Of a DNA stretch of 64,000 bases, positions 1 to 8,201 are shown piece after piece (positions within the stretch are counted from its first letter, which is position 1; each line of letters begins with the position of its first letter). Where the stretch lies: NCBI RefSeq assembly GCF_030269305.1, contig NZ_BSTC01000001.1, positions 509,467 through 573,466 on the forward strand, written 5' to 3'. Under the pieces are notes generated by a model. That model was not told where the DNA came from and searched no databases. It worked only from the letters and a program-made list of their open reading frames with translations. The position numbers were made by a program, and so were the translations under genes. Origin of the DNA: Kineosporia sp. NBRC 101731. GTDB lineage: Bacteria > Actinomycetota > Actinomycetes > Actinomycetales > Kineosporiaceae.

Positions 1-84
1 AGGGGAGCGCCAACAGGGCGCTGAGAGTGCAGGCAACTGCAGACCCTCGAACCTGATCCGGGTCATGCCGGCGAAGGGAGTCGA
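1..84 (+). promoter_or_regulatory. TPP (thiamine pyrophosphate) riboswitch
   Basis: This is a THI-box aptamer. Conserved blocks are visible: CTGAGAG at 21-27, a small TGCAG/CTGCA hairpin around 28-41, and the core ACCCTCGAACCTGATCCGGG at 43-62 followed by the CGGCGAAGGGA block to 79. The 5' strand of the closing P1 helix lies at or just before the window start, so a few bases may be missing. TPP riboswitches repress thiamine synthesis and uptake genes when the cofactor is abundant; the ykoEDC transporter genes lie directly downstream. Recognition is by conserved sequence and is strong. Confidence 0.93.
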
Positions 85-116
85 GCTTCTCGGTCATGGC
101 CGAGCTGTGTGCCTTC

Positions 117-162
117 GTCTTCGGAGGGGCGCGGCGGCGGGTCACGGCACCCCTCCGAAGAC
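117..162 (+). promoter_or_regulatory. 13-bp inverted repeat, probable riboswitch expression platform
   Basis: A perfect 13-bp inverted repeat (GTCTTCGGAGGGG at 117-129, CCCCTCCGAAGAC at 150-162) separated by 20 bases lies between the TPP aptamer and ykoE. The ykoE ribosome-binding site GGAGGAG (163-169) begins at the next base. There is no T-run, so classical termination is not obvious. The right arm contains a CCCCTCC anti-Shine-Dalgarno sequence. I infer a structure that controls ribosome access or Rho-dependent termination; the mechanism is not shown by sequence alone. Confidence 0.6.
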
Positions 163-177
163 GGAGGAGCAACACCC

Positions 178-939
178 ATGAGAAACATTCTCTGGACCGG
201 TCCGCGGCTGTACGCGGCCCTGGCCGCGATCGCGCTGGCGATGGTGATCTACCTGGTCGGCCTGCCGGCGGGCGTCTCGGTCTTCGACACGACACTGGCC
301 GACCTGACACTGCCGATCGCGCTGTTCGTGGGCACGGCCGGCGTCGCGATCACCGCCGCCACGGCGAGGGCCGGACGCTGGCGGGTCGTGGACATCGTCA
401 CCGCCAGCGTGCTCGGTGTCGCGGGCGGCCTGGTGTTCGCGGTCTGGAACGCTGCCTCCACCCCGCTGCGGGACGCGATGGTGCCTCCCACCTCGGCGAT
501 CATCGCCGGGGTATGGCTGTTCCCGGCCGTGCTCGGGGCCCTGGTGGTGCGCAAGCCGGGCGCCGCGGTCTACACCGAGCTGGTCGCGGCGGCGCTCTCC
601 GCGCTGGTGGGCAACGAGTGGGGCTTCTCCACGGTCTGGTACGGCCTGGTCGAGGGCATGGGGGCCGAGGTGGTGTTCGCCCTCGTGCTCTACCGGCGTT
701 ACGGGCTGCCCACCGCGCTGTTCGCCGGGGCCGGGGCCGGTGTCGCGGTCGGCCTGCTCGACAGCCTCATCTACTACCCGGAAACGCTCGGTGCGGCCGG
801 GAAATTGGCCTACGTGCTGATCGCGATGGCTTCGGGTGTGGTGATCGCCGGGATCGGTTCGTGGCTGCTCACCCGGGCCCTGGCCGCCACCGGAACCCTG
901 GCCCCACTGGCCTCGGGACGCAGCGCCGAACGTGTCTGA
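178..939 (+). CDS. ykoE: ECF transporter substrate-binding (S) component, YkoE family (thiamine/HMP)
   Basis: A 253-residue integral membrane protein with about six hydrophobic segments, matching the YkoE family of S components that bind hydroxymethylpyrimidine or thiamine for the energy-coupling-factor transporter. The ATG at 178 is chosen over upstream starts because GGAGGAG lies 8 bases before it and the extra N-terminal residues of a longer reading would run through the riboswitch hairpin. The gene overlaps ykoD by 8 bases. Control by the TPP riboswitch upstream supports the thiamine assignment. Which of thiamine, HMP or a related compound is the true substrate cannot be read from the sequence. 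Confidence 0.88.
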   Translation: MRNILWTGPRLYAALAAIALAMVIYLVGLPAGVSVFDTTLADLTLPIALFVGTAGVAITAATARAGRWRVVDIVTASVLGVAGGLVFAVWNAASTPLRDAMVPPTSAIIAGVWLFPAVLGALVVRKPGAAVYTELVAAALSALVGNEWGFSTVWYGLVEGMGAEVVFALVLYRRYGLPTALFAGAGAGVAVGLLDSLIYYPETLGAAGKLAYVLIAMASGVVIAGIGSWLLTRALAATGTLAPLASGRSAERV

Positions 940-2452
940 GGCCCGCCCTCCGCTGATCGAGGCGCGGGGCTGGGGCTGGCGGCACTCCACCCGCAAGGCC
1001 TGGGCGGTGCAGGGGCTCGACCTGCGGGTCGAGCCCGGCGAGCGGGTGCTGCTGCTCGGTGCCAGCGGGGCCGGTAAGTCCACCCTGCTCGCGGGTCTGG
1101 CCGGGCTGCTCGACCCGGAGGAGACCGGAGGGGACGAGGAGGGGGCCCTGCTGCTGGACGGCGTGCAGGCCCGTCGGGCGCGGCAGGAAGCCGTGCAGGA
1201 CGGGCAGGCTCTCACCGGCCTGCTGCTGCAGGACCCGCAGGCCCAGACGGTACTGGCCCGGTGCGGTGACGACGTGGCCTTCGGGCTGGAGAACCACGCC
1301 GTGTCCGACATCTGGCCCCGGGTGCGGAAAGCCCTGGAAGGCGTGGGGTTTCCCTATGATCTGGCCCATCCGACCGGAAGGCTGTCCGGTGGGGAACGGC
1401 AACGGCTCGCCCTGGCCGGGGTGCTCGCGCTCGATCCGGGCCTGCTGCTGCTCGACGAACCCACCGCCATGCTCGACCCGGAGGGCGCCGACCTGGTGCG
1501 CCGCACGATCGCGACTGTGCTGGAACTGACCGGTGCGGGCTGCATTCTCGTTGAGCACCGGGTGCAGCCGTGGCTACCGTTCATCGATCGGGTCGTGGTG
1601 CTGGAACCCGGCGGTGGCGTGTACGCGGACGGACCGCCGGATCAGGTCTTCGACGAGCAGGCTTCGTCGCTGGTCGCGGCGGGTGTGTGGGTGCCTGGAG
1701 GGCGTCCGGAATGGAGGACGCGGGTGAGCGGGGAGGTTCTGCACGACCACGAACGGGGTTTGCCACTGCTCACGGCGGAGAAGCTGGCGGCTCGCCGACC
1801 GGGTCAGGCCGAGCCTCCGGTGCGGGACGTCGACCTGACGGTCCGGGCCGGGCGGGCGCTCGCCGTGACCGGGCCCAACGGGGCCGGGAAGTCGACCCTG
1901 GCGTTGGCCCTGGCGGGCCTGACCGCTCCCGCGGCCGGCGACCTCACGGCCTCCGAACGGCTTGCGAAGGGTCTCGGCCCGCACCCGCACGCCTGGAAGG
2001 CGGGTCAGCTGGTGAGCCGGATCGGCACGGTGTTCCAGGACCCGCAGCATCAGTTCGTCGCGCCGACCGTGGCCGGGGAGCTCGCGGTCGGGCCGGAACG
2101 GGTTGCGGCTCAAGGTAAAAGCTGGTGGCAGCGCCAACCGGGCGGGCACGCGTCCGCCATCGGGTCGGAAGAGATCCTGCAGCGCCTGCGGTTGGACCAC
2201 CTGGCGCGGGCCAACCCCTACACCCTGAGCGGGGGCGAGCAGCGGCGGCTCTCGGTGGCGACCGTGCTGGCCACCGCCCCCGACGTGCTGGTGCTCGACG
2301 AGCCGACCTTCGGGCAGGACGCGCGCACCTGGACCGAGCTCACCACGCTGTTGCTGGAGTTGCTGGGCGAGGGCCGGGCGGTGGTCGCGGCCACGCACGA
2401 CCTCGACCTGGTGACGGTGCTGGCCGACCACGGAGAGGTGATGGCGCTGTGA
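932..2452 (+). CDS. ykoD: ECF transporter ATP-binding protein with two ABC domains, YkoD family
   Basis: A 506-residue protein made of two fused ABC ATPase domains. Domain 1 has Walker A GASGAGKST (about 43-51), signature LSGGERQRLALAG and Walker B LLLLDEPTA; domain 2 has Walker A GPNGAGKST (about 314-322), signature LSGGEQRRLSVAT and Walker B VLVLDEPTF. This double-ATPase arrangement is typical of YkoD in ykoEDC operons, where it powers uptake through YkoE and YkoC. The GTG start at 932 lies inside the ykoE end, and the stop overlaps the ykoC start as GTGA, so the three genes are translationally coupled. Both domains keep their catalytic motifs, so both look active. Confidence 0.92.
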   Translation: MSEARPPLIEARGWGWRHSTRKAWAVQGLDLRVEPGERVLLLGASGAGKSTLLAGLAGLLDPEETGGDEEGALLLDGVQARRARQEAVQDGQALTGLLLQDPQAQTVLARCGDDVAFGLENHAVSDIWPRVRKALEGVGFPYDLAHPTGRLSGGERQRLALAGVLALDPGLLLLDEPTAMLDPEGADLVRRTIATVLELTGAGCILVEHRVQPWLPFIDRVVVLEPGGGVYADGPPDQVFDEQASSLVAAGVWVPGGRPEWRTRVSGEVLHDHERGLPLLTAEKLAARRPGQAEPPVRDVDLTVRAGRALAVTGPNGAGKSTLALALAGLTAPAAGDLTASERLAKGLGPHPHAWKAGQLVSRIGTVFQDPQHQFVAPTVAGELAVGPERVAAQGKSWWQRQPGGHASAIGSEEILQRLRLDHLARANPYTLSGGEQRRLSVATVLATAPDVLVLDEPTFGQDARTWTELTTLLLELLGEGRAVVAATHDLDLVTVLADHGEVMAL

Positions 2453-3240
2453 CTGCGCTGCTGGAGGGTCTGGACATCCGCGAGGCCTCCCGGGCGCCTC
2501 TGGCCCGGGCCAATCCGGCCGCGAAACTGGCTGTGGCATCGGTGATCTCGATCGGCCTGATCCTCACGGTGGATCCGGTGACGGCAGGGGTGGCCCTGGC
2601 CCTGGAGTTGCTGGCGCTGCCCTTCTGCGGTCTGAGCCCCCGGAAACTGTTCCGCAGCAGCTGGATCATCCTGCTCGGGGCGATCCCGGCCGGACTGCTC
2701 ACGCTGGTGTTCGGGGTGGACGACGGGGCCACCCTGATCGGGCTCGGCCCGGTGACGATCACCGAGGGCTCGCTCAGCTCGGCGATTGCGATCACCCTGC
2801 GGATCCTGGCGATCGGGCTGCCCGGGGTGGTGCTGCTGGCTACCACCGACCCCACCGACCTGGCCGACGCGCTGGCCCAGAACCTGCACCTGCCGCACCG
2901 GTTCGTGCTCTCCGCCCTGGCCGCTCTGCGCCTGGTCGGTCTGCTGGCCCAGGAGTGGCAGACGCTGACGATGGCCCGTCGTGCCCGGGGTCTCGGCCAT
3001 GGTCTGAAACAGGCGCTGGGTCAGGTGTTCGCGCTGCTGGTCATCGCGATCCGGCGGGGTACGGTGCTGGCGACCACGATGGAGGCCCGGGGATTCGGGG
3101 TGGACGCACCCCGCACCTGGGCGCGGCCCAGCCGGTTCACCTGGTTCGACGGGGTGGTGGTGCTGGGTGGTGTGCTGGTGGCGGTGGCTTCCACGGCCGC
3201 GGGGATCGCGGCAGGCACCTGGAACCTGGTGCTCACCTAG
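2449..3240 (+). CDS. ykoC: ECF transporter transmembrane (T) component, YkoC/EcfT family
   Basis: A 263-residue membrane protein that couples the YkoD ATPases to the YkoE binding subunit. It has the EcfT layout: N-terminal membrane segments, a cytoplasmic region with two Ala-Arg-Gly coupling motifs (ARRARGLG, and EARGFG further on) and C-terminal membrane helices. The GTG start overlaps the ykoD stop by 4 bases. The stop at 3238-3240 is only 3 bases from the end of the convergent NuoF-like gene, and I see no terminator hairpin between them. With ykoE and ykoD it completes a riboswitch-controlled vitamin B1 importer. Confidence 0.9.
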   Translation: MTALLEGLDIREASRAPLARANPAAKLAVASVISIGLILTVDPVTAGVALALELLALPFCGLSPRKLFRSSWIILLGAIPAGLLTLVFGVDDGATLIGLGPVTITEGSLSSAIAITLRILAIGLPGVVLLATTDPTDLADALAQNLHLPHRFVLSALAALRLVGLLAQEWQTLTMARRARGLGHGLKQALGQVFALLVIAIRRGTVLATTMEARGFGVDAPRTWARPSRFTWFDGVVVLGGVLVAVASTAAGIAAGTWNLVLT

Positions 3241-3243
3241 GGG

Positions 3244-4500
3244 TTACTCGTAGGTGCAGAACCCGTCCACGTGGTTCCCGATCTCCGGGCTGAAGGTCTC
3301 GAGCATGGAGTTCACCAGCCGGGCCGTGCCGTCCGGGTGCGCGCACGCGCCCCGGCCGGTGACCAGGCCGGTGAGCTGCTCGATCCGCTCCACCAGACTC
3401 GCCGCCTCGCGGTGTGAGCGCACCCGCGGAAGGCGCGTGCAGGCGTCTGCCAGCGCCGGCAGTCCGTTGGTGCACGGGCCGCACCGCTTGGCCCGCTGCC
3501 CGGCGAGATAGTCGACGATCGATGCGGTGTAGCTGAGGGGACAGTCACCGGGCAGCATCGGCAGCAGTACCCCGGCCCCCAGCCTCGCGCCGAAACGGGC
3601 CAGGTCGGCGGGGCTGAGCGTGCAGCTCGTGACCTGCTGCGGCGACAGCCAGGTGCCGTGGTAGCCGCCGACCAGCAGCGGCCGGGCCGGGTCGTACCCG
3701 CAGAACTCGAGCATCTCGGCCAGCGGCACCCCGTGCGGGGCCTCCAGCACCAGACCACCCGGGCCGTCCGCCGAGATCGACAGCAACCGGGTACCGGGGT
3801 CGGCCGAGGTGCCCCAGCGGGCGTATCGCTCGGGCCCGAGGTCACTCACGGCCGCCAGGTGGGCCAGCGTCTCGGCGTTCGAGAGCAGGGTGGGGCGCCC
3901 GCGGAGTCCGGAGTAGGCCGACGGGGTGCGCGAGGTGACCGGCAGGTTGTCGCGGCCGGAGATCATCTCCAGCACGGCCGCCGACTGCCCGCCGACGAAT
4001 CCTCCGCTGGTGGTGTGCATCTCGTACTCGACGGCCTTGCGCCCCCGGTCCCGCTCACCGATCGCGGCGCGGATCGCCGCGACCACGCTCGGCCGTTCAC
4101 CCGGAACCGCGACGTGCACGTGGTGAATGTCGAGCGCATCGGCCAGGAGCTGGGCGCCGTCGAGCACCAGGTGCGGGGCCGACAGCATCAGGCTGCTGTC
4201 TTTCGCACTGGCCGGTTCCCCCTCGGAGCAGTTCACCACCAGCTCGCGCTTCTTGCCCGACTCCACCGCGGCCTGCAGCTTGCGGGCGAACGGGAACTCC
4301 GCCCCGCCGCGCCCGGTCAGGCCGATCTTCCAGCTCATCTCGATCAGTTGCGGCACCGTCGTGCGGGCCGGCTCGTTCCACAGCCGCCGGTGTACCGGCA
4401 GGCTCGCACTGCCGTCCGGGCCCACGCCGCGCAGGAGCAGCGGGCCGTCCAGCAGGGAGACCACGCCGTGGAAACCGGCCTCCACGTCGGTGTGCGTCAT
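3244..4500 (-). CDS. NuoF-like flavin/iron-sulfur protein (51-kDa NADH dehydrogenase subunit family)
   Basis: A 418-residue protein related to NuoF/HoxF, which oxidise NADH with FMN and pass electrons to a 4Fe-4S cluster. The Gly-rich flavin/NAD region GRGGAEFPFARK (63-74) and the NCSEGEPASAKD motif (90-101, like the NuoF NADESEPG-type loop) are present. The C-terminal cluster region has RCGPCTNG (Cys340, Cys343) and a later Cys386, but the first Cys expected from the NuoF CxxCxxC pattern is Ala, so the cluster may be altered or have another ligand. It is the last gene of a four-gene minus-strand operon and overlaps the ferric-reductase-like gene by 4 bases. It is not part of a complex I operon. 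Its electron acceptor is probably the adjacent membrane protein (inference). Confidence 0.75.
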   Translation of the reverse strand: MTHTDVEAGFHGVVSLLDGPLLLRGVGPDGSASLPVHRRLWNEPARTTVPQLIEMSWKIGLTGRGGAEFPFARKLQAAVESGKKRELVVNCSEGEPASAKDSSLMLSAPHLVLDGAQLLADALDIHHVHVAVPGERPSVVAAIRAAIGERDRGRKAVEYEMHTTSGGFVGGQSAAVLEMISGRDNLPVTSRTPSAYSGLRGRPTLLSNAETLAHLAAVSDLGPERYARWGTSADPGTRLLSISADGPGGLVLEAPHGVPLAEMLEFCGYDPARPLLVGGYHGTWLSPQQVTSCTLSPADLARFGARLGAGVLLPMLPGDCPLSYTASIVDYLAGQRAKRCGPCTNGLPALADACTRLPRVRSHREAASLVERIEQLTGLVTGRGACAHPDGTARLVNSMLETFSPEIGNHVDGFCTYE

Positions 4501-5123
4501 CGGGACCGCTCCCGGGCCCGGGCCTGCCGGCGGCTACCGGCCGGCGAATGGCGCTCCAGGCGGCGCTCGGTGCCGAACGTGCCCAGCCGCACCACCACCG
4601 ACCAGACCACCACACCGACGCAGAGCACGCTGACCGCGACCGACCAGGTCTCGCGGCTGTCGGTACCGATACCGAAGCCGTGCACCAGCCCGGCGCCCCA
4701 GCCCAGGTACGAGGTCAGGTGGATGGCCCGCCAGGTGCGCGAACGGAACCGGGTGCGGGAGAGTCCGGTGAGCACGGTGACGATGATGAAGTCGGTGGCC
4801 AGCGTGCCGAGACCCAGCCACAGCGGCTCGTATTCGCCCCGGAACGGGACGAGGACGTCCCACCAGCGGATGTTCACGAACTCGTCGATCACCGCCAGCG
4901 CCGCGTGCGCGATCAGCAGGGCCACCGCCAGCAGCGAGATGTTGCGGTGCAGGTGCTGGGTGACGAACCGCGGCCAGAACCGGGACGACGCCCGCACCGT
5001 GGAAAGTACGCCGAGCGCTACGGAGAGCGTCATCAGGACGAGCAGGATCACGCCCGTGCCCCGGTTCAGGAACCAGGTCAGCCGGTCGTCCTTGAACGCC
5101 TCGGTGAAGAAGTCGAGACTCAT
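4497..5123 (-). CDS. ferric-reductase-like transmembrane protein
   Basis: A 208-residue membrane protein with about five to six helices. Histidines occur in paired helices (HLHRNISLLAVALLIAH, and HLTSYLGW followed by GLVHGFGIG), the pattern expected for bis-histidine b-type haem ligands in ferric-reductase/NOX-like domains. There is no NAD(P)H/FAD domain on this chain, so electrons must come from a partner, plausibly the NuoF-like protein encoded immediately downstream (4-base overlap). The start MSLDFF at 5123 is preferred because it overlaps the apbE stop by 4 bases and removes a low-quality 48-residue extension. It ends in a basic cytoplasmic tail. Confidence 0.78.
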   Translation of the reverse strand: MSLDFFTEAFKDDRLTWFLNRGTGVILLVLMTLSVALGVLSTVRASSRFWPRFVTQHLHRNISLLAVALLIAHAALAVIDEFVNIRWWDVLVPFRGEYEPLWLGLGTLATDFIIVTVLTGLSRTRFRSRTWRAIHLTSYLGWGAGLVHGFGIGTDSRETWSVAVSVLCVGVVVWSVVVRLGTFGTERRLERHSPAGSRRQARARERSR

Positions 5124-6142
5124 GCGCTCACGGGCCAGCCCGCGACCCGGTGAACCATGCCGTCCGCGTCGACCAGCCGCGCGGCCACGTCCTCGTGCTC
5201 CAGCCAGTCCACGGCGTCGCGGCCGCGCACGATCGACGAGGTACTGATGGCGTTCGCCTCCACGCACGAGACCCCGCAGGCCGTGACCGTGCGGAAGGCG
5301 GCATCCACCGGGCGACCGGTGCGCGGGTCGAGCAGGTGGTGCAGCTCACCGTCGTTCCACCAGCGCCGGGCCAGAACGGACGAGGTGGCCAGGCCGCCCT
5401 CGGTGATCACCACGATCTCGGCGCCCGGCTCGGCCACGTCTTCGGGGAGTTCGGTGACCGAGACCCGCCACGGGTGGGTACCCGGCGGGGTGGTCGGCAG
5501 CAGGCCGATCGCGACGTCACCACCCAGGCTGATCACCAGGTCGGTTCCCACCTCGGAGGGCACGGTCTCGGCAATCAGGTCGGCGGCGAACGCCTTACCG
5601 GTCGCCCCGAGGTCGAGCGACACATCGTGGGGAACCCGCACTGCACCCTGGGGGTCGATCTCGATCTCCCGCCAGGCACTCGTGCGGGCCGGGTAGGACG
5701 CCTGGGCCGGATCGCCGGAGACCAGGCCCGGCGTGATCGTGGAGTCCAGGGCCTGCCCGGCCGCCATCGACCGGCGCAGCTCGTCGATGTCCCGGTCGTA
5801 ACCCAGCGCGAGCAGCTGTCGCCCCAAGGTCGGGTCGACCAGGCCGTCGGTCAGGTCGGCCGCCCACACCGCCGCGGACACCGCCCGGCACAACAGCGGC
5901 GTCACACCCACCCAGTCACCGGCGGCCCGGTTGACCCGGGCCAGGTCGGAGTCGGTGCGGAACCGGCTGGCCGCCCGGTCCACGTCGGCCAGGATGCGCT
6001 CGCAGGCCGCCCGCGCCGCGTCCAGCTTCGCGGCGTCGGCCACGACCAGGGCGGCGTAACTGCCCAGCGCGTTCCAGCGGGCCGTGCCGTAGCTGATGGT
6101 CGAGCTGATGGTGGTGCCGGAGCTTTCGGGGGCGGAGGGCAT
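5120..6142 (-). CDS. apbE: FAD:protein FMN transferase, ApbE family
   Basis: A 340-residue protein of the ApbE family, which uses FAD to attach FMN covalently to a Thr of target proteins. Recognisable blocks are the DADxAxSRF-like segment (DVDRAASRFRTDSDL), the LDLGATGKAFAADL motif, LVISLGGDVA, and the C-terminal LLDPRTGRPV metal-site region. No lipoprotein or signal peptide is evident, so it may act in the cytoplasm. Its start shares one base with the stop of the Thr-rich protein gene (TGATG) and its end overlaps the membrane redox gene. No FMN_bind-domain target is encoded in this operon, so its substrate is unknown. Confidence 0.88.
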   Translation of the reverse strand: MPSAPESSGTTISSTISYGTARWNALGSYAALVVADAAKLDAARAACERILADVDRAASRFRTDSDLARVNRAAGDWVGVTPLLCRAVSAAVWAADLTDGLVDPTLGRQLLALGYDRDIDELRRSMAAGQALDSTITPGLVSGDPAQASYPARTSAWREIEIDPQGAVRVPHDVSLDLGATGKAFAADLIAETVPSEVGTDLVISLGGDVAIGLLPTTPPGTHPWRVSVTELPEDVAEPGAEIVVITEGGLATSSVLARRWWNDGELHHLLDPRTGRPVDAAFRTVTACGVSCVEANAISTSSIVRGRDAVDWLEHEDVAARLVDADGMVHRVAGWPVSA

Positions 6143-6672
6143 CAGGAGCCGCTCGAGGGGACCGCCGGCGGCGACGTGGTCGTGGTGGTGGTCGTCGTCG
6201 TGGTGGTCTCTTCCTCGGCCGCGGTGGTGGTCGTGCTCGTCGCCGGCGTGGTGGGTTTCGAGGTGGCCGTCGAGGTCTTGGTGGTCGCCTTCGTCGTGGC
6301 GGCCGAACTGGGGACGTCGGTCCCGCCCCCCTGCGTGGCCCGGGTTTTCGTGGTGGTGGCCGCGGCGGTGGAACCCTGCTGGCCCGTGGTGCTGCCGCCG
6401 GCCCGCTTCTTCCGGCGGGGCGCACCGGTGGCCTCGGCGGTGGGGGTGGCATCCGCCGAGGACTTGTTCCCGGACTGGTCCGGGGCCTGGGTCTGAGCCT
6501 GCTGCGCCTGCTGGGCGGTGGCCTTCTTCACCTCGTCCTGACCGCGGGTCTGCGAGGCGGCCAGCGCGGTGGTGCCGCCGACGGCGACGAGGGTGATCGC
6601 GGTGACCGCACCGGTCAGGGTGCCCGCGACTCTCAGGCCGCGGTCTCGGTCGTCAGGGCTCACAGAACGCAC
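6142..6672 (-). CDS. membrane-anchored threonine-rich low-complexity protein, unknown function
   Basis: A 176-residue protein I do not recognise. Residues about 14-38 form one hydrophobic segment (signal anchor or signal peptide), followed by a Gln/Ala stretch, a basic PRRKKR patch and a long Thr/Ser/Pro/Ala-rich tail with an 11-residue run of Thr near the C-terminus. This looks like an extracytoplasmic disordered linker or glycosylated stalk. It is the first gene of the operon with apbE, the haem membrane protein and the NuoF-like protein, occupying the place where an FMN_bind protein is often found. A GTG start at 6672 or 6663 is possible. Thr richness also suggests possible O-glycosylation (inference). 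Confidence 0.6.
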   Translation of the reverse strand: MRSVSPDDRDRGLRVAGTLTGAVTAITLVAVGGTTALAASQTRGQDEVKKATAQQAQQAQTQAPDQSGNKSSADATPTAEATGAPRRKKRAGGSTTGQQGSTAAATTTKTRATQGGGTDVPSSAATTKATTKTSTATSKPTTPATSTTTTAAEEETTTTTTTTTTTSPPAVPSSGS

Positions 6673-6824
6673 CCGCCCACTGTGGGGTCACCTCGGTGAA
6701 GAGCCGGTCATCCAATTCTCAAATAAACCTCAACCGAACGGAGTTGCCGCAGGTCGGTGTACGCAAGTGATCACGGACGGCTAACGGTATGAACCGTTCG
6801 GCCCCAGCTGCGTTCCGGCGTCCC

Positions 6825-8198
6825 TCAGGACTGTCCGACGAGCTTGCGGAGCTTCTGGCCCAGACCGCCACCGGCCGAGCCGCGTCGCTGCCGCATGCGC
6901 TCGCGGGTCCGGGTCTCGGCGGGGCTCAGCACCACCTGCACCTTGGCCCCGCCCAGACGGGAACGTCCCAGTTCCAGCCGTCCGCCCGAGGCGATCGCCG
7001 CCCGGCGCACGATGTCCAGGCCCAGACCGGAGGAGCCGGCGTTGCTGTGCCCCCGGGCCACCACGTCGGCGCCCGGCAGCCCGTTGCCGCCGTCCTGCAC
7101 GGCCAGCACGATCTCGTGCGCGGCGTTGGTGTTCACCGTGACCTCGAGCGGCACGCCCTCCTCGGTGTGAGCGAACACGTTGTCGATCAGCACGTCCACC
7201 ACGTCGGTGAGCTCCACCGGGTCGATCCGCGCCCAGGTGGGGCGGCTCGGCAGCCAGGTGCGCAGGGATCGTCCCTGCTCGTCGGCCAGCGCCGACCAGA
7301 ACGCCACCCGCTCACCGACCAGCGCGGCCACGTCGCAGCGCGAGGCCACGTTCGGCCGGACCGGGCGCCGGGCGTCCTGCACCACCGCGTTGACCGTGCG
7401 CTCCAGCGTGGCCACGTGCTCCTCGATGCGCTGGGCGACCTCCGGGTCGGCGATGGCCTCGACGTCCAGGCGCAGCGCGGTGACCGGTGTGCGCAGGCGG
7501 TGCGAGAGGTCGGCGACCGACTCCCTCTCGGAGATCAGCAGCTGCTCGATGCGGGCCGAGAGCCGGTTGAGCGCCCCGGCCATGGCCACCACCTCGGGTG
7601 GCCCGTGCTCGGGACTGCGGATGTCGAGGCGGCCGTCGCGGATCGAGTCTGCCGCTGCGGCCAGGTCTTTGATCGGGTCGCTGAGTCTTCGCGCCAGGGT
7701 GTCGGCGGCTCCGACGGAGAGCGCCAGCAGCAGCGCGCCCAGGGCGCCGAGGATCCAGCTGGCCTGGCCCACGCCGTCGTGCAGCTCGGCCCCGCTGACC
7801 TCGGTGCGCACCACGTAGGCGCCCTCGGTGCTCAGCACCGGCGCGTAGACCACGGCCTCACCGTCGGCGCGGTTGGTGAACGCCAGTCCGTTGCGGGCGC
7901 GGTCGACGTTCGTCGAGTCGTTGCCGACCTTGGCGCCCAGGGTGTCGCCGTCCGGCAGGAACACCGTGGTGATGCCGAGCGGACCCTTGGGAGCCTTCGC
8001 GGCGGTCTTCAGCGCTTCCTCGGCCGCGCCCGCACCGTTCGCGGCGGCGATCTGCGCGAGGTTCGTGGCGTCGGACGTTGCGGTGGACAGCGTGCGTTCC
8101 TCGGCCAGCGACCGCAGCAGCAGCGTGAGCGGGATCAGGAATGCCAGCACCACGGCCGAGGTGGTGGCGGCAACCAGCAGGGTCAGACGCCAGCGCAT
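6825..8198 (-). CDS. sensor histidine kinase with HAMP domain
   Basis: A 457-residue membrane kinase. Two membrane helices (about 5-28 and 147-168) flank an extracytoplasmic sensor of about 120 residues, followed by a HAMP region (about 168-220), the phospho-acceptor H box DLSHRLRTPVTAL with His233, and an ATPase domain with an N box (DVLIDNVFAHT) and a GLGLDIV G2 box. The C-terminal tail is basic. It is encoded 3 bases downstream of the response regulator at 8202, so the two form one operon and a cognate pair. The signal is unknown. A small AACGGT/ACCGTT hairpin (6783-6798) follows the gene. Confidence 0.9.
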   Translation of the reverse strand: MRWRLTLLVAATTSAVVLAFLIPLTLLLRSLAEERTLSTATSDATNLAQIAAANGAGAAEEALKTAAKAPKGPLGITTVFLPDGDTLGAKVGNDSTNVDRARNGLAFTNRADGEAVVYAPVLSTEGAYVVRTEVSGAELHDGVGQASWILGALGALLLALSVGAADTLARRLSDPIKDLAAAADSIRDGRLDIRSPEHGPPEVVAMAGALNRLSARIEQLLISERESVADLSHRLRTPVTALRLDVEAIADPEVAQRIEEHVATLERTVNAVVQDARRPVRPNVASRCDVAALVGERVAFWSALADEQGRSLRTWLPSRPTWARIDPVELTDVVDVLIDNVFAHTEEGVPLEVTVNTNAAHEIVLAVQDGGNGLPGADVVARGHSNAGSSGLGLDIVRRAAIASGGRLELGRSRLGGAKVQVVLSPAETRTRERMRQRRGSAGGGLGQKLRKLVGQS

Positions 8199-8201
8199 GT
8201 T

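Noticed and set aside
96-956. A longer reading frame starting at 96 through the ykoE region
   Set aside because: Translation is Arg/Gly-rich nonsense; the ykoE frame has clear membrane helices and a ribosome site.
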